From positions 1 through 6,095 of the forward strand of contig DDBY01000042.1 in assembly GCA_002334985.1 (NCBI GenBank): a stretch of 6,095 nucleotides of DNA, given 5' to 3'. The notes under the pieces are model-generated. The model worked only from the letters and a program-made list of their open reading frames with translations. It was not told the DNA's origin and made no database searches. A program made the position numbers and the translations under genes. Below, piece after piece: positions 1 to 5,771 of this stretch (its first letter is position 1; every line of letters begins with the position of its first letter). This stretch comes from Micavibrio sp. UBA2020 (GTDB taxonomy: Bacteria > Pseudomonadota > Alphaproteobacteria > Micavibrionales > UBA2020).

Positions 1-30
1 TCCCGCGCGCACTTTATATCGCGCGCCGGA

Positions 31-59
31 CAGGCTCAAGCCCCTGAATGTGTTTTTTT
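31..59 (+). terminator. Possible rho-independent terminator of a gene left of the window
   Basis: A short G+C stem (CAGGC 31-35, loop TCAA, GCC 41-43 with two bulged C before TG) is followed after six bases by seven T (53-59). A second weak hairpin (AAGTT 66-70, loop GCGG, AACTT 75-79) runs directly into more T (80-83). Both read as stop signals for plus-strand transcription, which would arrive from outside the window and face the convergent rhomboid gene. The stem is short and the gap before the T-run is unusual, so this is tentative. No matching T-run serves the minus strand. Confidence 0.25.
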
Positions 60-102
60 ATTGCGAAGTTGCGGAACTTTTTTGCGCGCCAGCCATCAAA
101 CG

Positions 103-894
103 CTATTCAAGCCGGATGCTTTTATCGCGCACGATAAGCGGGTAGAGCAAAAGCCCCGCGATAAACCCGCCGACGTGGGATGTCCAGGCGACTTTGCCCT
201 CTGCCCCCGGCATGCCGGTATAGCCGAACAAAAGCGAGATACCAATCCAGAGCGCAATCAGGAAAGCGAGGCGTTTATACCCCTCCCCGCCCAGCATGCC
301 GGAGCGGAACATCAAAATCAGCATCCCGCCGAAAAGCCCGCTGATGCCGCCCGACGCGCCAATCAGCGGCGCGGGGTCTTGCGGCAGCACGGCGAAATGC
401 ACCGCCGCGCCGACAATGCCGGAGGCAAAATAAATCACCGCCGCGCGTTTGATGCCGATGGTTTTTTCAAGCGCGCTGCCAAAAGCCATCAGCATGCCGA
501 TATTCACCCCGATGTGCAGCCAGCCGCCATGCAAAAACATGTGCGTGACAGGGGCAACCGCCGCCCGCCAGTCTGCCGCCATCACGCCGGAATAATACGC
601 GGGCACAAAACCGAAGCGCATATAAACGTCGTACATCGTTTCGTCCGCCAGCACATAGCGCAGCCCCATGAGCGCGAGCAGCACAAGCGAGAGATATTTG
701 ATGCCCGGCGGCAGGTTCAGAATAGGTTCAGATTTTTTGTGCGCCGCAGCGCCGTCATTGGCCGGCGGCGGGCTTTGGCGCGCACTGCGCTCCGCCGCCG
801 AAGGGAAACGCGCAATATTATCCGCCCCCGCCGCATCGTGATGCGCGTGGCCGTTGATGCCGTTGCTGTTTTCGTTGTCTTTGTCGTTTGCCAT
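103..894 (-). CDS. Rhomboid family intramembrane serine protease
   Basis: This 263-residue inner-membrane protein belongs to the rhomboid family, which cleaves transmembrane substrates within the bilayer using a Ser-His dyad. The first 60 or so residues are hydrophilic, rich in Asn, Asp, His and Ala, and probably disordered in the cytoplasm. About six membrane segments follow (roughly 64-83, 119-139, 151-170, 181-197, 208-225, 238-254). The oxyanion motif H-x-x-x-N is at 127-131, the nucleophile is Ser181 in G-A-S-G, and the catalytic His240 lies in H-V-G-G-F-I-A-G, so it should be active. The frame stays open upstream to 1080, but those residues are not rhomboid-like; ATG 894 is the sensible start, although no clear Shine-Dalgarno precedes it. 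The gene stands alone, divergent from the aminotransferase. Its substrate cannot be read from the sequence. Confidence 0.9.
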   Translation of the reverse strand: MANDKDNENSNGINGHAHHDAAGADNIARFPSAAERSARQSPPPANDGAAAHKKSEPILNLPPGIKYLSLVLLALMGLRYVLADETMYDVYMRFGFVPAYYSGVMAADWRAAVAPVTHMFLHGGWLHIGVNIGMLMAFGSALEKTIGIKRAAVIYFASGIVGAAVHFAVLPQDPAPLIGASGGISGLFGGMLILMFRSGMLGGEGYKRLAFLIALWIGISLLFGYTGMPGAEGKVAWTSHVGGFIAGLLLYPLIVRDKSIRLE

Positions 895-929
895 ATTGAC
901 GCGGGGGTTGATATTCCAAGCTGCTAGCG

Positions 930-958
930 AGTATGCTCTTGGCACTTGCGGAATGCAA
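930..958 (-). promoter_or_regulatory. Weak candidate promoter for the rhomboid gene
   Basis: Read on the minus strand, TTGCAT (958-953) and CATACT (935-930) are exactly 17 bases apart and sit about 35 bases before the rhomboid ATG. The hexamers match the sigma-70 consensus at only 3 and 4 of 6 positions, so position and spacing are the main support. Confidence 0.2.
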
Positions 959-1091
959 ACGCCATTGAAAGCGCGGCGCTGCATTTCGCGCAAATAAGCC
1001 GGCGCGCGCTTTGTCAACAGCACGCCCGATGCCGGATGCACAAACAACCAGACGCCGCGCCGCGCACATGCGCCCGCCACGTCCAGATGTC

Positions 1092-1097
1092 AAAGGA
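1092..1097 (+). promoter_or_regulatory. Ribosome binding site fixing the aminotransferase start
   Basis: AAAGGA lies eight bases before ATG 1106. The same frame has an ATG at 1097, but it overlaps this site and so cannot use it. The site therefore favours 1106 as the true start. Confidence 0.6.
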
Positions 1098-1105
1098 TGC
1101 CAGCC

Positions 1106-2449
1106 ATGTCGCACAATCTGAAGCCCAACGACCTCGACGCCCATTTCATGCCCTTCACGGCGCAGAAATCGTTCAAGAAAAAGCCGCGCATGATTACGGG
1201 CGCGAAGGGCATGTATTACTATTCCGACGACGGGCGCGAGATGCTCGATGCCTCCGCCGGTCTTTGGTGCGTGAACGCCGGCCACAGCCATCCGAAAATT
1301 GTCGAAGCCATCCAAAAACAGGCCGCGGCGCTTGACTACGCGCCGAACTTTTCCTTTGGCCACCCGCTGGCGTTTCAGGCGGCATCGCGCCTTGTCGCGG
1401 AAATGCCGGGCGATATCGAACATGTTTTCTTCAGCAACTCCGGCTCCGAAGCGGTGGATACCGCCGTTAAAATCGCCCTCGCCTACTGGCGCGCGCGCGG
1501 CAAGGCGGCCAAGACCAAAATCATCAGCCGCGAGCGTGCCTATCACGGCGTGAACATCTGCGGCGTGTCGCTGGGCGGCATTCCGTGGAACCGCAAGGTA
1601 TTTTCGGGCGCGCTGATGCCCAACGTGGATTACCTGCCCCATACGTTCAATCTGAAAGAGCAGGCGTTTTCCAAGCATCAGCCCGAATGGGGCGCGCATC
1701 TGGCAAACGACCTTGAAAACATCGTCGCGCTGCATGACGCCGAAAACATCGCCGCCGTGATTGTGGAGCCCGTCGCAGGTTCGACCGGTGTGCTGGTACC
1801 GCCGAAAGGCTACCTTGAAAAGCTGCGCGAGATTTGCAACAAGCACGACATCCTGCTGATTTTCGACGAAGTCATCACGGGCTTCGGCCGTCTGGGCAAG
1901 GCAACGGCCGCCGAATATTTCGGCATCGTGCCCGACATCATCACGACGGCAAAGGGCATCAACAGCGGCACGGTGCCGATGGGCGCGACTTTCTGCCGCA
2001 AGGGCATCTATGACGCCTTCATGGAAAGCGCGGGCGAATACAGCATCAACTTCTTCCACGGCTATACCTATAGCGGCCACCCGCTGGCGTGTGCCGCGGC
2101 GCTCGCCACGCAGGAAGTTTACAAATCCGAAGGCCTGTTTGAAAACGCGGCCAAGCTGGAAAAAACATGGTCGGACGCGCTGCACACGCTGAAGGGCAAG
2201 CCGCATGTTATCGACATCCGCACCATCGGCCTGATGGGCGCGGTGGAGCTGGACCCCGGCACCGACCGCAAATATCCCGATGAAATGTCGCGCGCGATGG
2301 AAGCGTTTGACCGCATGTATTTCGAACACGACACCGTCATGCGCTTCACCGGCAACACGCTGGCGATGTCGCCGCCGCTGATTTTGAACGAAAGCCATAT
2401 CAGCCTGCTGGTCGAACGCCTTGGCAAAATGCTGACCAACCTGCGCTAA
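1106..2449 (+). CDS. Omega-amino acid:pyruvate aminotransferase (class III, PLP-dependent)
   Basis: This 447-residue cytoplasmic enzyme is a class III (fold type I) aminotransferase. It closely resembles beta-alanine/omega-amino acid:pyruvate aminotransferases of about 450 residues, which move an amino group from an omega-amino acid or amine to pyruvate, giving alanine and a semialdehyde. Visible marks are the N-terminal D-A-H-F-M-P-F-T (11-18), G-L-W (52-54), the phosphate loop S-N-S-G-S-E (110-115), Y-H-G (146-148), E221 in V-E-P, the PLP-nitrogen Asp254 in F-D-E-V-I-T-G-F-G-R, the Schiff-base Lys283 in T-A-K-G-I-N-S-G, H-G-Y-T-Y-S-G-H-P (318-326), and Arg413, placed like the carboxylate-binding Arg of omega-transaminases. 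All key residues are present. It is a single-gene unit with its own terminator. The family is sure; beta-alanine as the physiological substrate is inferred, and GABA, taurine or other amines remain possible. Confidence 0.9.
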   Translation: MSHNLKPNDLDAHFMPFTAQKSFKKKPRMITGAKGMYYYSDDGREMLDASAGLWCVNAGHSHPKIVEAIQKQAAALDYAPNFSFGHPLAFQAASRLVAEMPGDIEHVFFSNSGSEAVDTAVKIALAYWRARGKAAKTKIISRERAYHGVNICGVSLGGIPWNRKVFSGALMPNVDYLPHTFNLKEQAFSKHQPEWGAHLANDLENIVALHDAENIAAVIVEPVAGSTGVLVPPKGYLEKLREICNKHDILLIFDEVITGFGRLGKATAAEYFGIVPDIITTAKGINSGTVPMGATFCRKGIYDAFMESAGEYSINFFHGYTYSGHPLACAAALATQEVYKSEGLFENAAKLEKTWSDALHTLKGKPHVIDIRTIGLMGAVELDPGTDRKYPDEMSRAMEAFDRMYFEHDTVMRFTGNTLAMSPPLILNESHISLLVERLGKMLTNLR

Positions 2450-2468
2450 ACGCAGACGCAGATACCGC

Positions 2469-2499
2469 AAAACCCCCGCCCGCAACGGCGGGGGTTTTT
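2469..2499 (+). terminator. Strong rho-independent terminator after the aminotransferase
   Basis: CCCCCGCC (2473-2480) and GGCGGGGG (2487-2494) form a perfect 8-bp G+C stem around a six-base loop. AAAA (2469-2472) extends the stem by pairing with the T-run (2495-2499). It lies 20 bases after the TAA stop and insulates the next gene. Confidence 0.9.
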
Positions 2500-2540
2500 G
2501 TTTGTTTATAATGCGTTACAGGCCGTGGGGCGGGTTTCCC

Positions 2541-2569
2541 ATGACAAAACCGGCCCGCTTTGGTAATAT
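2541..2569 (+). promoter_or_regulatory. Candidate sigma-70 promoter of the glycosyltransferase gene
   Basis: ATGACA (2541-2546, 5 of 6 to the -35 consensus) and TAATAT (2564-2569, 4 of 6 to the -10) are exactly 17 bases apart. TGG directly before the -10 makes the extended TGn element. Transcription would start near 2576, giving a leader of about 23 bases. A promoter here fits the strong terminator just upstream. A lone perfect TATAAT at 2507-2512 is an alternative, but its -35 position falls inside the terminator stem. Confidence 0.45.
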
Positions 2570-2587
2570 GGCAATACCTTTCATCTG

Positions 2588-2592
2588 TAAGG
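2588..2592 (+). promoter_or_regulatory. Ribosome binding site fixing the glycosyltransferase start
   Basis: TAAGG lies six bases before ATG 2599. This favours 2599 over the in-frame TTG at 2560, which overlaps the candidate promoter and would add 13 residues before the family's usual N-terminus. Confidence 0.6.
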
Positions 2593-2598
2593 CACCCT

Positions 2599-3618
2599 AT
2601 GCCGGATAGTTCTGCCAGACCTGTGATTCTCGTGAACCTGCCGCGCGATTTGGGCGACGGGCTTTTCTGCGCACCTGCCCTTAAAAAAATCGCCGACTTC
2701 GCGGCGGCGCAGGGCATGGAGATTGTCACCGTGGGCGCAAAGCACCGCCACGGCTGGGCGGAAACCGTGAGCGGCACCACGCTGCCGTTTCACGATACCG
2801 CCGCCGCGCCGCTGCCGCCGCAAACGCTTTCGCGCGCTGCACTCGGGTTCAATTTCGATTTTTACGAACATAGTTTTTGCGACACCTACCCCGCTGTCCC
2901 CGTTTATCAGCCGGAGAAAATGGAGGTTGTCGAAAAAGACACGGCGCAGTTCGGCGCGGGCGCGGTTGTGGGCAAAAAACATATTTTCGATTTGCTGAAT
3001 GATTGCCTGCGCGATGCGGGCGTTTTAAAGGCAGGCGAAAAACTGCCCCTGCCCGCGATGCCGGACGCGCTGACCCGCGACGAGGCGGTACGCGAAGCGC
3101 AGAAAAAATTCGGCCTTGAAGACGGCGAAAAATACGCGATTTTCGTGCCCGTTTGCGCGGCAAACCGCCCGTTCAAACGCTGGCAGATTGAAAAATTCGC
3201 CGAAGTCGCCAGCCATTACGAAGCGCAGGGCATTACCCCCGTCATCATCGGCGGCCCCGCAGAGGCGGAGAAGCAAACCTGCGCCGACTTGGCCGCGCGC
3301 ATCAGCAGCAAGGCGAAAAACATTTGCGGACAAACATCGCTGGGCGACATCGCGGCGCTGGCGCGCGGGGCGCAATTCACGCTGGGCAATGACACAGGCC
3401 CCACGCATATCGCGGCGGCGGGCGGCACGCCCGTTTATACGCTCTATGGCTATTATAACGACCCTGCAACGTGGCAATCGCTGACGCCCGGCCACACGGC
3501 CAAGCCCTTGGTGGGCGCAAAAATTCAGGATATTGCCGCACTGGATGCGATTGCCGTTATTGATACGGCACGCAGCGCGGCACCGCGCATCGCCCCCGCA
3601 GCGCAAACACCGCGCTAG
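2599..3618 (+). CDS. Glycosyltransferase family 9 protein (heptosyltransferase-like)
   Basis: This 339-residue protein has the two-domain GT-B plan of glycosyltransferase family 9, which includes the ADP-heptose:LPS heptosyltransferases that build the lipopolysaccharide inner core on the cytoplasmic face of the inner membrane. The N-terminal motif L-P-R-D-L-G-D (14-20), followed by P-A-L-K-K (26-30), is the usual family opening. The C-terminal donor-binding half holds F-K-R-W-Q-I-E-K-F (192-200), I-I-G-G-P (216-220), C-G-Q-T-S-L-G-D (243-250) and the signature G-N-D-T-G-P-T-H-I-A-A-A (263-274), with Asp265 and His270. The length is normal for the family. The first 15 residues show no signal peptide. 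No other LPS gene lies nearby, so the exact sugar donor and acceptor are unknown and I give no waa/rfa symbol. It ends four bases from the convergent DUF1543 gene. Confidence 0.85.
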   Translation: MPDSSARPVILVNLPRDLGDGLFCAPALKKIADFAAAQGMEIVTVGAKHRHGWAETVSGTTLPFHDTAAAPLPPQTLSRAALGFNFDFYEHSFCDTYPAVPVYQPEKMEVVEKDTAQFGAGAVVGKKHIFDLLNDCLRDAGVLKAGEKLPLPAMPDALTRDEAVREAQKKFGLEDGEKYAIFVPVCAANRPFKRWQIEKFAEVASHYEAQGITPVIIGGPAEAEKQTCADLAARISSKAKNICGQTSLGDIAALARGAQFTLGNDTGPTHIAAAGGTPVYTLYGYYNDPATWQSLTPGHTAKPLVGAKIQDIAALDAIAVIDTARSAAPRIAPAAQTPR

Positions 3619-3622
3619 AGCT

Positions 3623-4156
3623 TCACGCCGTTTTGCGAATATCGCGGTTAAAGCCGAATTTAAAGCTGAACGGTTGCGCGCTGTCTGATTTTTTCAAATG
3701 GATATAAAGCCCCTTGCGCGCGAGGATGTCATTCACGCAGGTCATCTGCTCCACGTCAAAACTATAATCTTCGTGATGCGATTTCCAGTGCAGCACCTGT
3801 TTAAGCGCCCGCACTTTCGCTTTCGACTTTGTGGGGGCGACCACGAAAACATTTTTATGCTGCTCGGTGAAATCATCGGGGATATAACCGCCGAGGTTCA
3901 CAAACCACAGTTTATCTTCTCCCGCCGGCTTTTCCGCAGACAGGCTTATTTCATGTCCGTCCGCGCCCGTCAGCTCGCCCCAGCAATCCAGATGCAGGCT
4001 TTCGGGTGTGCCCCACCATGTGCGGCGGATTTCATCGTATGTCGCCTCCATCGTTTCACCCGCGCAGAGGCGCACATCGTGCAGCTCAATCAGTGAATTT
4101 TCGGTCGAACCGCCGATGTAAAAAGCAAACAGCTTCAGTTTATTTTCCTGCATCAT
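3623..4156 (-). CDS. DUF1543 family protein with two similar halves
   Basis: I recognise this 177-residue protein as DUF1543, a family of unknown function, by L-F-A-F-Y-I-G-G (9-16) followed by I-E-L-H-D-V (23-28) and the W-x-G-x-x-x-x-L-H-x-D block (48-58). The second half repeats the plan: L-W-F-V-N-L-G-G (83-90), then T-E-Q-H-K-N-V-F (97-104). The E-x-H pair is thus present twice (24-26 and 98-100), which suggests an ancient duplication. It is soluble, with no signal peptide or membrane segment. I chose ATG 4156 because it overlaps the amidase stop in ATGA; ATGs at 4165 and 4153 are alternatives. It is the second gene of an amidase operon and probably translationally coupled to it. No catalytic function can be assigned. 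Confidence 0.75.
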   Translation of the reverse strand: MMQENKLKLFAFYIGGSTENSLIELHDVRLCAGETMEATYDEIRRTWWGTPESLHLDCWGELTGADGHEISLSAEKPAGEDKLWFVNLGGYIPDDFTEQHKNVFVVAPTKSKAKVRALKQVLHWKSHHEDYSFDVEQMTCVNDILARKGLYIHLKKSDSAQPFSFKFGFNRDIRKTA

Positions 4157-5565
4157 GCGCCCCATCCTGCAAAACCGATTTTCTTTTCAAGCGCCGCCGC
4201 GGCGCGCAGCGCCAGCGTATCTTTCAAATACCCTGCCATCACCTGTACGCCCACGGGCAGGCCGCTTTTGGTCAAGCCCGCCGGGATGGTTGCGGCAGGC
4301 AGGCGCGCCAGATTGGCGCCGTAGGTAAAGGGCGTCCAGTCATCCCACAGCTTGCCATCCCTGCCGCGCGGCATGTTGACGCCGGCATCAAAGGCCGCCA
4401 TTGCCGTCGTCGGCGTGACCAGAATGTCGTAATCATCCAGTATCGATTTGAAATAGGCGCCGATGTCCATGCGGGCACGCTCCGCCGCCAGATAATCATG
4501 CAGCGCCAGTTTTTCACCCCGCGCCGCCCAGTGGAGCAGCCGTGCGTCGGTCTTTTTTTTCTGTGCGGCGGTATAGCCTTTTAGCATGTGCGCGGCCACC
4601 GCCATCCAGTGTTTGTTGAACACATCCACAATGTCCGGCACATCAAGGCGTATGACATCGACGCGGCCAAGGCTTTGCAGATGCGGCAGCATTTTTTTCA
4701 TGACCGCCGCCACGTCCGCATTCATGCGCACGTCGTTTATGGCCGGCGCATAGGCGATTTTGAGCTTGCCGAGCGGTATTCCCAGCGATGCCGCAAAATC
4801 AGGCCGCTCCAGCGGCAGCGCGTGCCAATCCGGCGTGCGGCCTTTTTTATCGAACTGCGCAATGACATCCAGCATGCGGGCGCAATCATCGATACTGCGC
4901 GCGATGGGCCCTGCGGCGCTCAAGGTTGAAAACAAGCTGGGCGGCCATGACGGCACAACGCCGGGGCTCGGTTTAAACGCAGCGACACCGCAGAAACTGG
5001 CGGGGATACGCACAGAACCGCCCGCGTCGCTGCCGAGGTGCAAAACGCCCATGCCCGTCGCCGCGCAAACCGCCGCGCCGCCTGAAGAGCCGCCGCAGGT
5101 TTTGCCCTCGTCCCACGGGTTGCGCGTGACGCCGTAAAGCGGGCTGTCGGTCACGCCCTTGTGCCCGTATTCAGGCAGCGTGGTTTTGCCGATGAATACA
5201 GCGCCCGCTTCGCGCAGACGCGCCACGGCAGGGGAGTCTTCTTTTTGCGGCGCGCTTGATGACAGGCGGGCGCCATAGCGCGTCGGCCAGCCTTTGACAT
5301 GAAACCAGTCCTTCACCGTCACAGGCACACCGTCCAGCGTGCCGAGCGGTTTACCTGCCTGCCAGCGACGCGCGGAGGCGCGCGCCTGCGCAAGGGCGGC
5401 TTTTTCGTCCACCCAGCAAAGCGCGTTCAGCTGCAGGTTCAAATCGCGCACGCGGTCAAGCGCCGCCACCGTTACATCCAGCGGGGAGAGTTTTTTATCG
5501 CGGTACAGATTCACAAGCCCGCCTGCGCCAAGGCGCGACAGGTCGCCGGAGAAAGAGGATGCCAT
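4153..5565 (-). CDS. Amidase signature family hydrolase
   Basis: This 470-residue protein is an amidase-signature enzyme, which hydrolyses amide bonds (C-N) by a Ser-cisSer-Lys mechanism. The triad is complete: Lys85 in V-T-V-K-D, cis-Ser160 in C-G-G-S-S-G-G, and nucleophile Ser184 in G-S-D-A-G-G-S-V-R-I-P. The 75- and 24-residue spacings between them equal those I recall for fatty acid amide hydrolase. G-A-R and F-I-G-K-T-T-L-P-E-Y (124-133) are also typical. G-S-D-A-G-G-S-V-R-I-P, rather than the G-S-D-T-G-G-S-I-R-Q-P usual in GatA, argues against the glutamyl-tRNA amidotransferase subunit, and no gatB or gatC is next to it. No signal peptide is seen, so it is probably cytoplasmic. ATG 5565 fits the family N-terminus although its ribosome site is weak; the open frame continues upstream to 6060 without family similarity. 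The substrate is unknown. It leads an operon with DUF1543. Confidence 0.87.
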   Translation of the reverse strand: MASSFSGDLSRLGAGGLVNLYRDKKLSPLDVTVAALDRVRDLNLQLNALCWVDEKAALAQARASARRWQAGKPLGTLDGVPVTVKDWFHVKGWPTRYGARLSSSAPQKEDSPAVARLREAGAVFIGKTTLPEYGHKGVTDSPLYGVTRNPWDEGKTCGGSSGGAAVCAATGMGVLHLGSDAGGSVRIPASFCGVAAFKPSPGVVPSWPPSLFSTLSAAGPIARSIDDCARMLDVIAQFDKKGRTPDWHALPLERPDFAASLGIPLGKLKIAYAPAINDVRMNADVAAVMKKMLPHLQSLGRVDVIRLDVPDIVDVFNKHWMAVAAHMLKGYTAAQKKKTDARLLHWAARGEKLALHDYLAAERARMDIGAYFKSILDDYDILVTPTTAMAAFDAGVNMPRGRDGKLWDDWTPFTYGANLARLPAATIPAGLTKSGLPVGVQVMAGYLKDTLALRAAAALEKKIGFAGWGA

Positions 5566-5630
5566 TTTTTGCCGCGCTTTCAATGAGTTATGTTTAATTC
5601 CCACAGGCTTTTCGCCGATTTTTTTGCAAG

Positions 5631-5641
5631 TATGATAGAAT
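5631..5641 (+). promoter_or_regulatory. Possible -10 element of the exported-protein gene
   Basis: TATGAT (5 of 6 to consensus) and TAGAAT overlap here. TTTTCG (5609-5614) lies 16 bases upstream of the first but is a poor -35. The leader would be about 130 bases long and would contain the inverted repeat. Confidence 0.25.
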
Positions 5642-5651
5642 AGACAGGAAT

Positions 5652-5671
5652 GCGCAAAAAAGATTTTGCGC
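5652..5671. repeat. Perfect 8-bp inverted repeat (operator or hairpin candidate)
   Basis: GCGCAAAA (5652-5659) and TTTTGCGC (5664-5671) are exact inverse complements around the four-base spacer AAGA. No T-run follows on either strand, so it is not a standard terminator. It lies just downstream of the candidate -10 hexamers in a divergent promoter region, where a dimeric regulator could bind. This role is inferred. Confidence 0.4.
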
Positions 5672-5757
5672 CGATGCTGCGCCGTATCAAAGACTTCGCC
5701 GCCGCCACCGCGCGGGTATCGATGATGGCCACGCACAGAATTTGAAGAGACCGGACA

Positions 5758-5762
5758 GGGAG
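5758..5762 (+). promoter_or_regulatory. Ribosome binding site of the exported-protein gene
   Basis: GGGAG lies nine bases before ATG 5772. An earlier ATG at 5764 is too close to this site and opens only a three-codon frame, so 5772 is the start. Confidence 0.5.
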
Positions 5763-5771
5763 AATGCCGAC

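Larger units (their letters stand above)
895..1105. other. Divergent intergenic region between rhomboid and aminotransferase genes
   Basis: This stretch of 211 bases separates two divergent genes and must hold both promoters. For the minus strand there is a weak sigma-70-like pair (953-958 and 930-935). For the plus strand I see -35-like hexamers (TTGAAA 965-970, TTGTCA near 1011-1016) but no good -10 at proper spacing. Inverted arms AAAGCGCG (968-975) and CGCGCTTT (1005-1012) could form a hairpin or an operator, but such arms are common in G+C-rich DNA. Open frames run across the region on both strands; I see no coding evidence in them. Confidence 0.5.
5566..5771. other. Divergent intergenic region between amidase and exported-protein genes
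   Basis: These 206 bases lie between two divergent starts and must hold promoters for both. The plus strand has overlapping -10-like hexamers TATGAT (5631-5636) and TAGAAT (5636-5641), without a good -35. The minus strand of the same bases gives TATTCT and TATCAT. A perfect inverted repeat follows at 5652-5671. A 31-codon plus-strand frame (5650-5745) fills much of the rest, but its AGGA abuts the ATG with no spacer, so I do not call it a gene. Confidence 0.5.

Noticed and set aside
5..26. Two GCGCGC blocks ten bases apart at the left edge
   Set aside because: GCGCGC is self-complementary and common in this G+C-rich sequence; no T-run or gene link supports a function.
61..927. A 288-codon plus-strand frame opposite the rhomboid gene
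   Set aside because: Its composition (Arg, His, Gln, Ala) is that of an antisense shadow, while the minus strand carries clear rhomboid motifs.
895..1080. N-terminal extension of the rhomboid frame to ATG 1080
   Set aside because: The extra 62 residues resemble no rhomboid region and would place the start within 30 bases of the divergent aminotransferase start.
818..2485. A 555-codon open frame on the minus strand opposite the aminotransferase
   Set aside because: It lies opposite a well-recognised enzyme, is rich in Arg, His, Val and Ala as expected from the reverse of high-G+C codons, and shows no known motif.
2507..2512. Perfect TATAAT hexamer
   Set aside because: The -35 position at 17-base spacing is AACGGC within the terminator stem; the pair at 2541-2569 is better placed.
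4153..5565. Amidase as GatA of the tRNA amidotransferase
   Set aside because: The nucleophile motif reads G-S-D-A-G-G-S-V-R-I-P, not the usual GatA form, and no gatB or gatC adjoins it.
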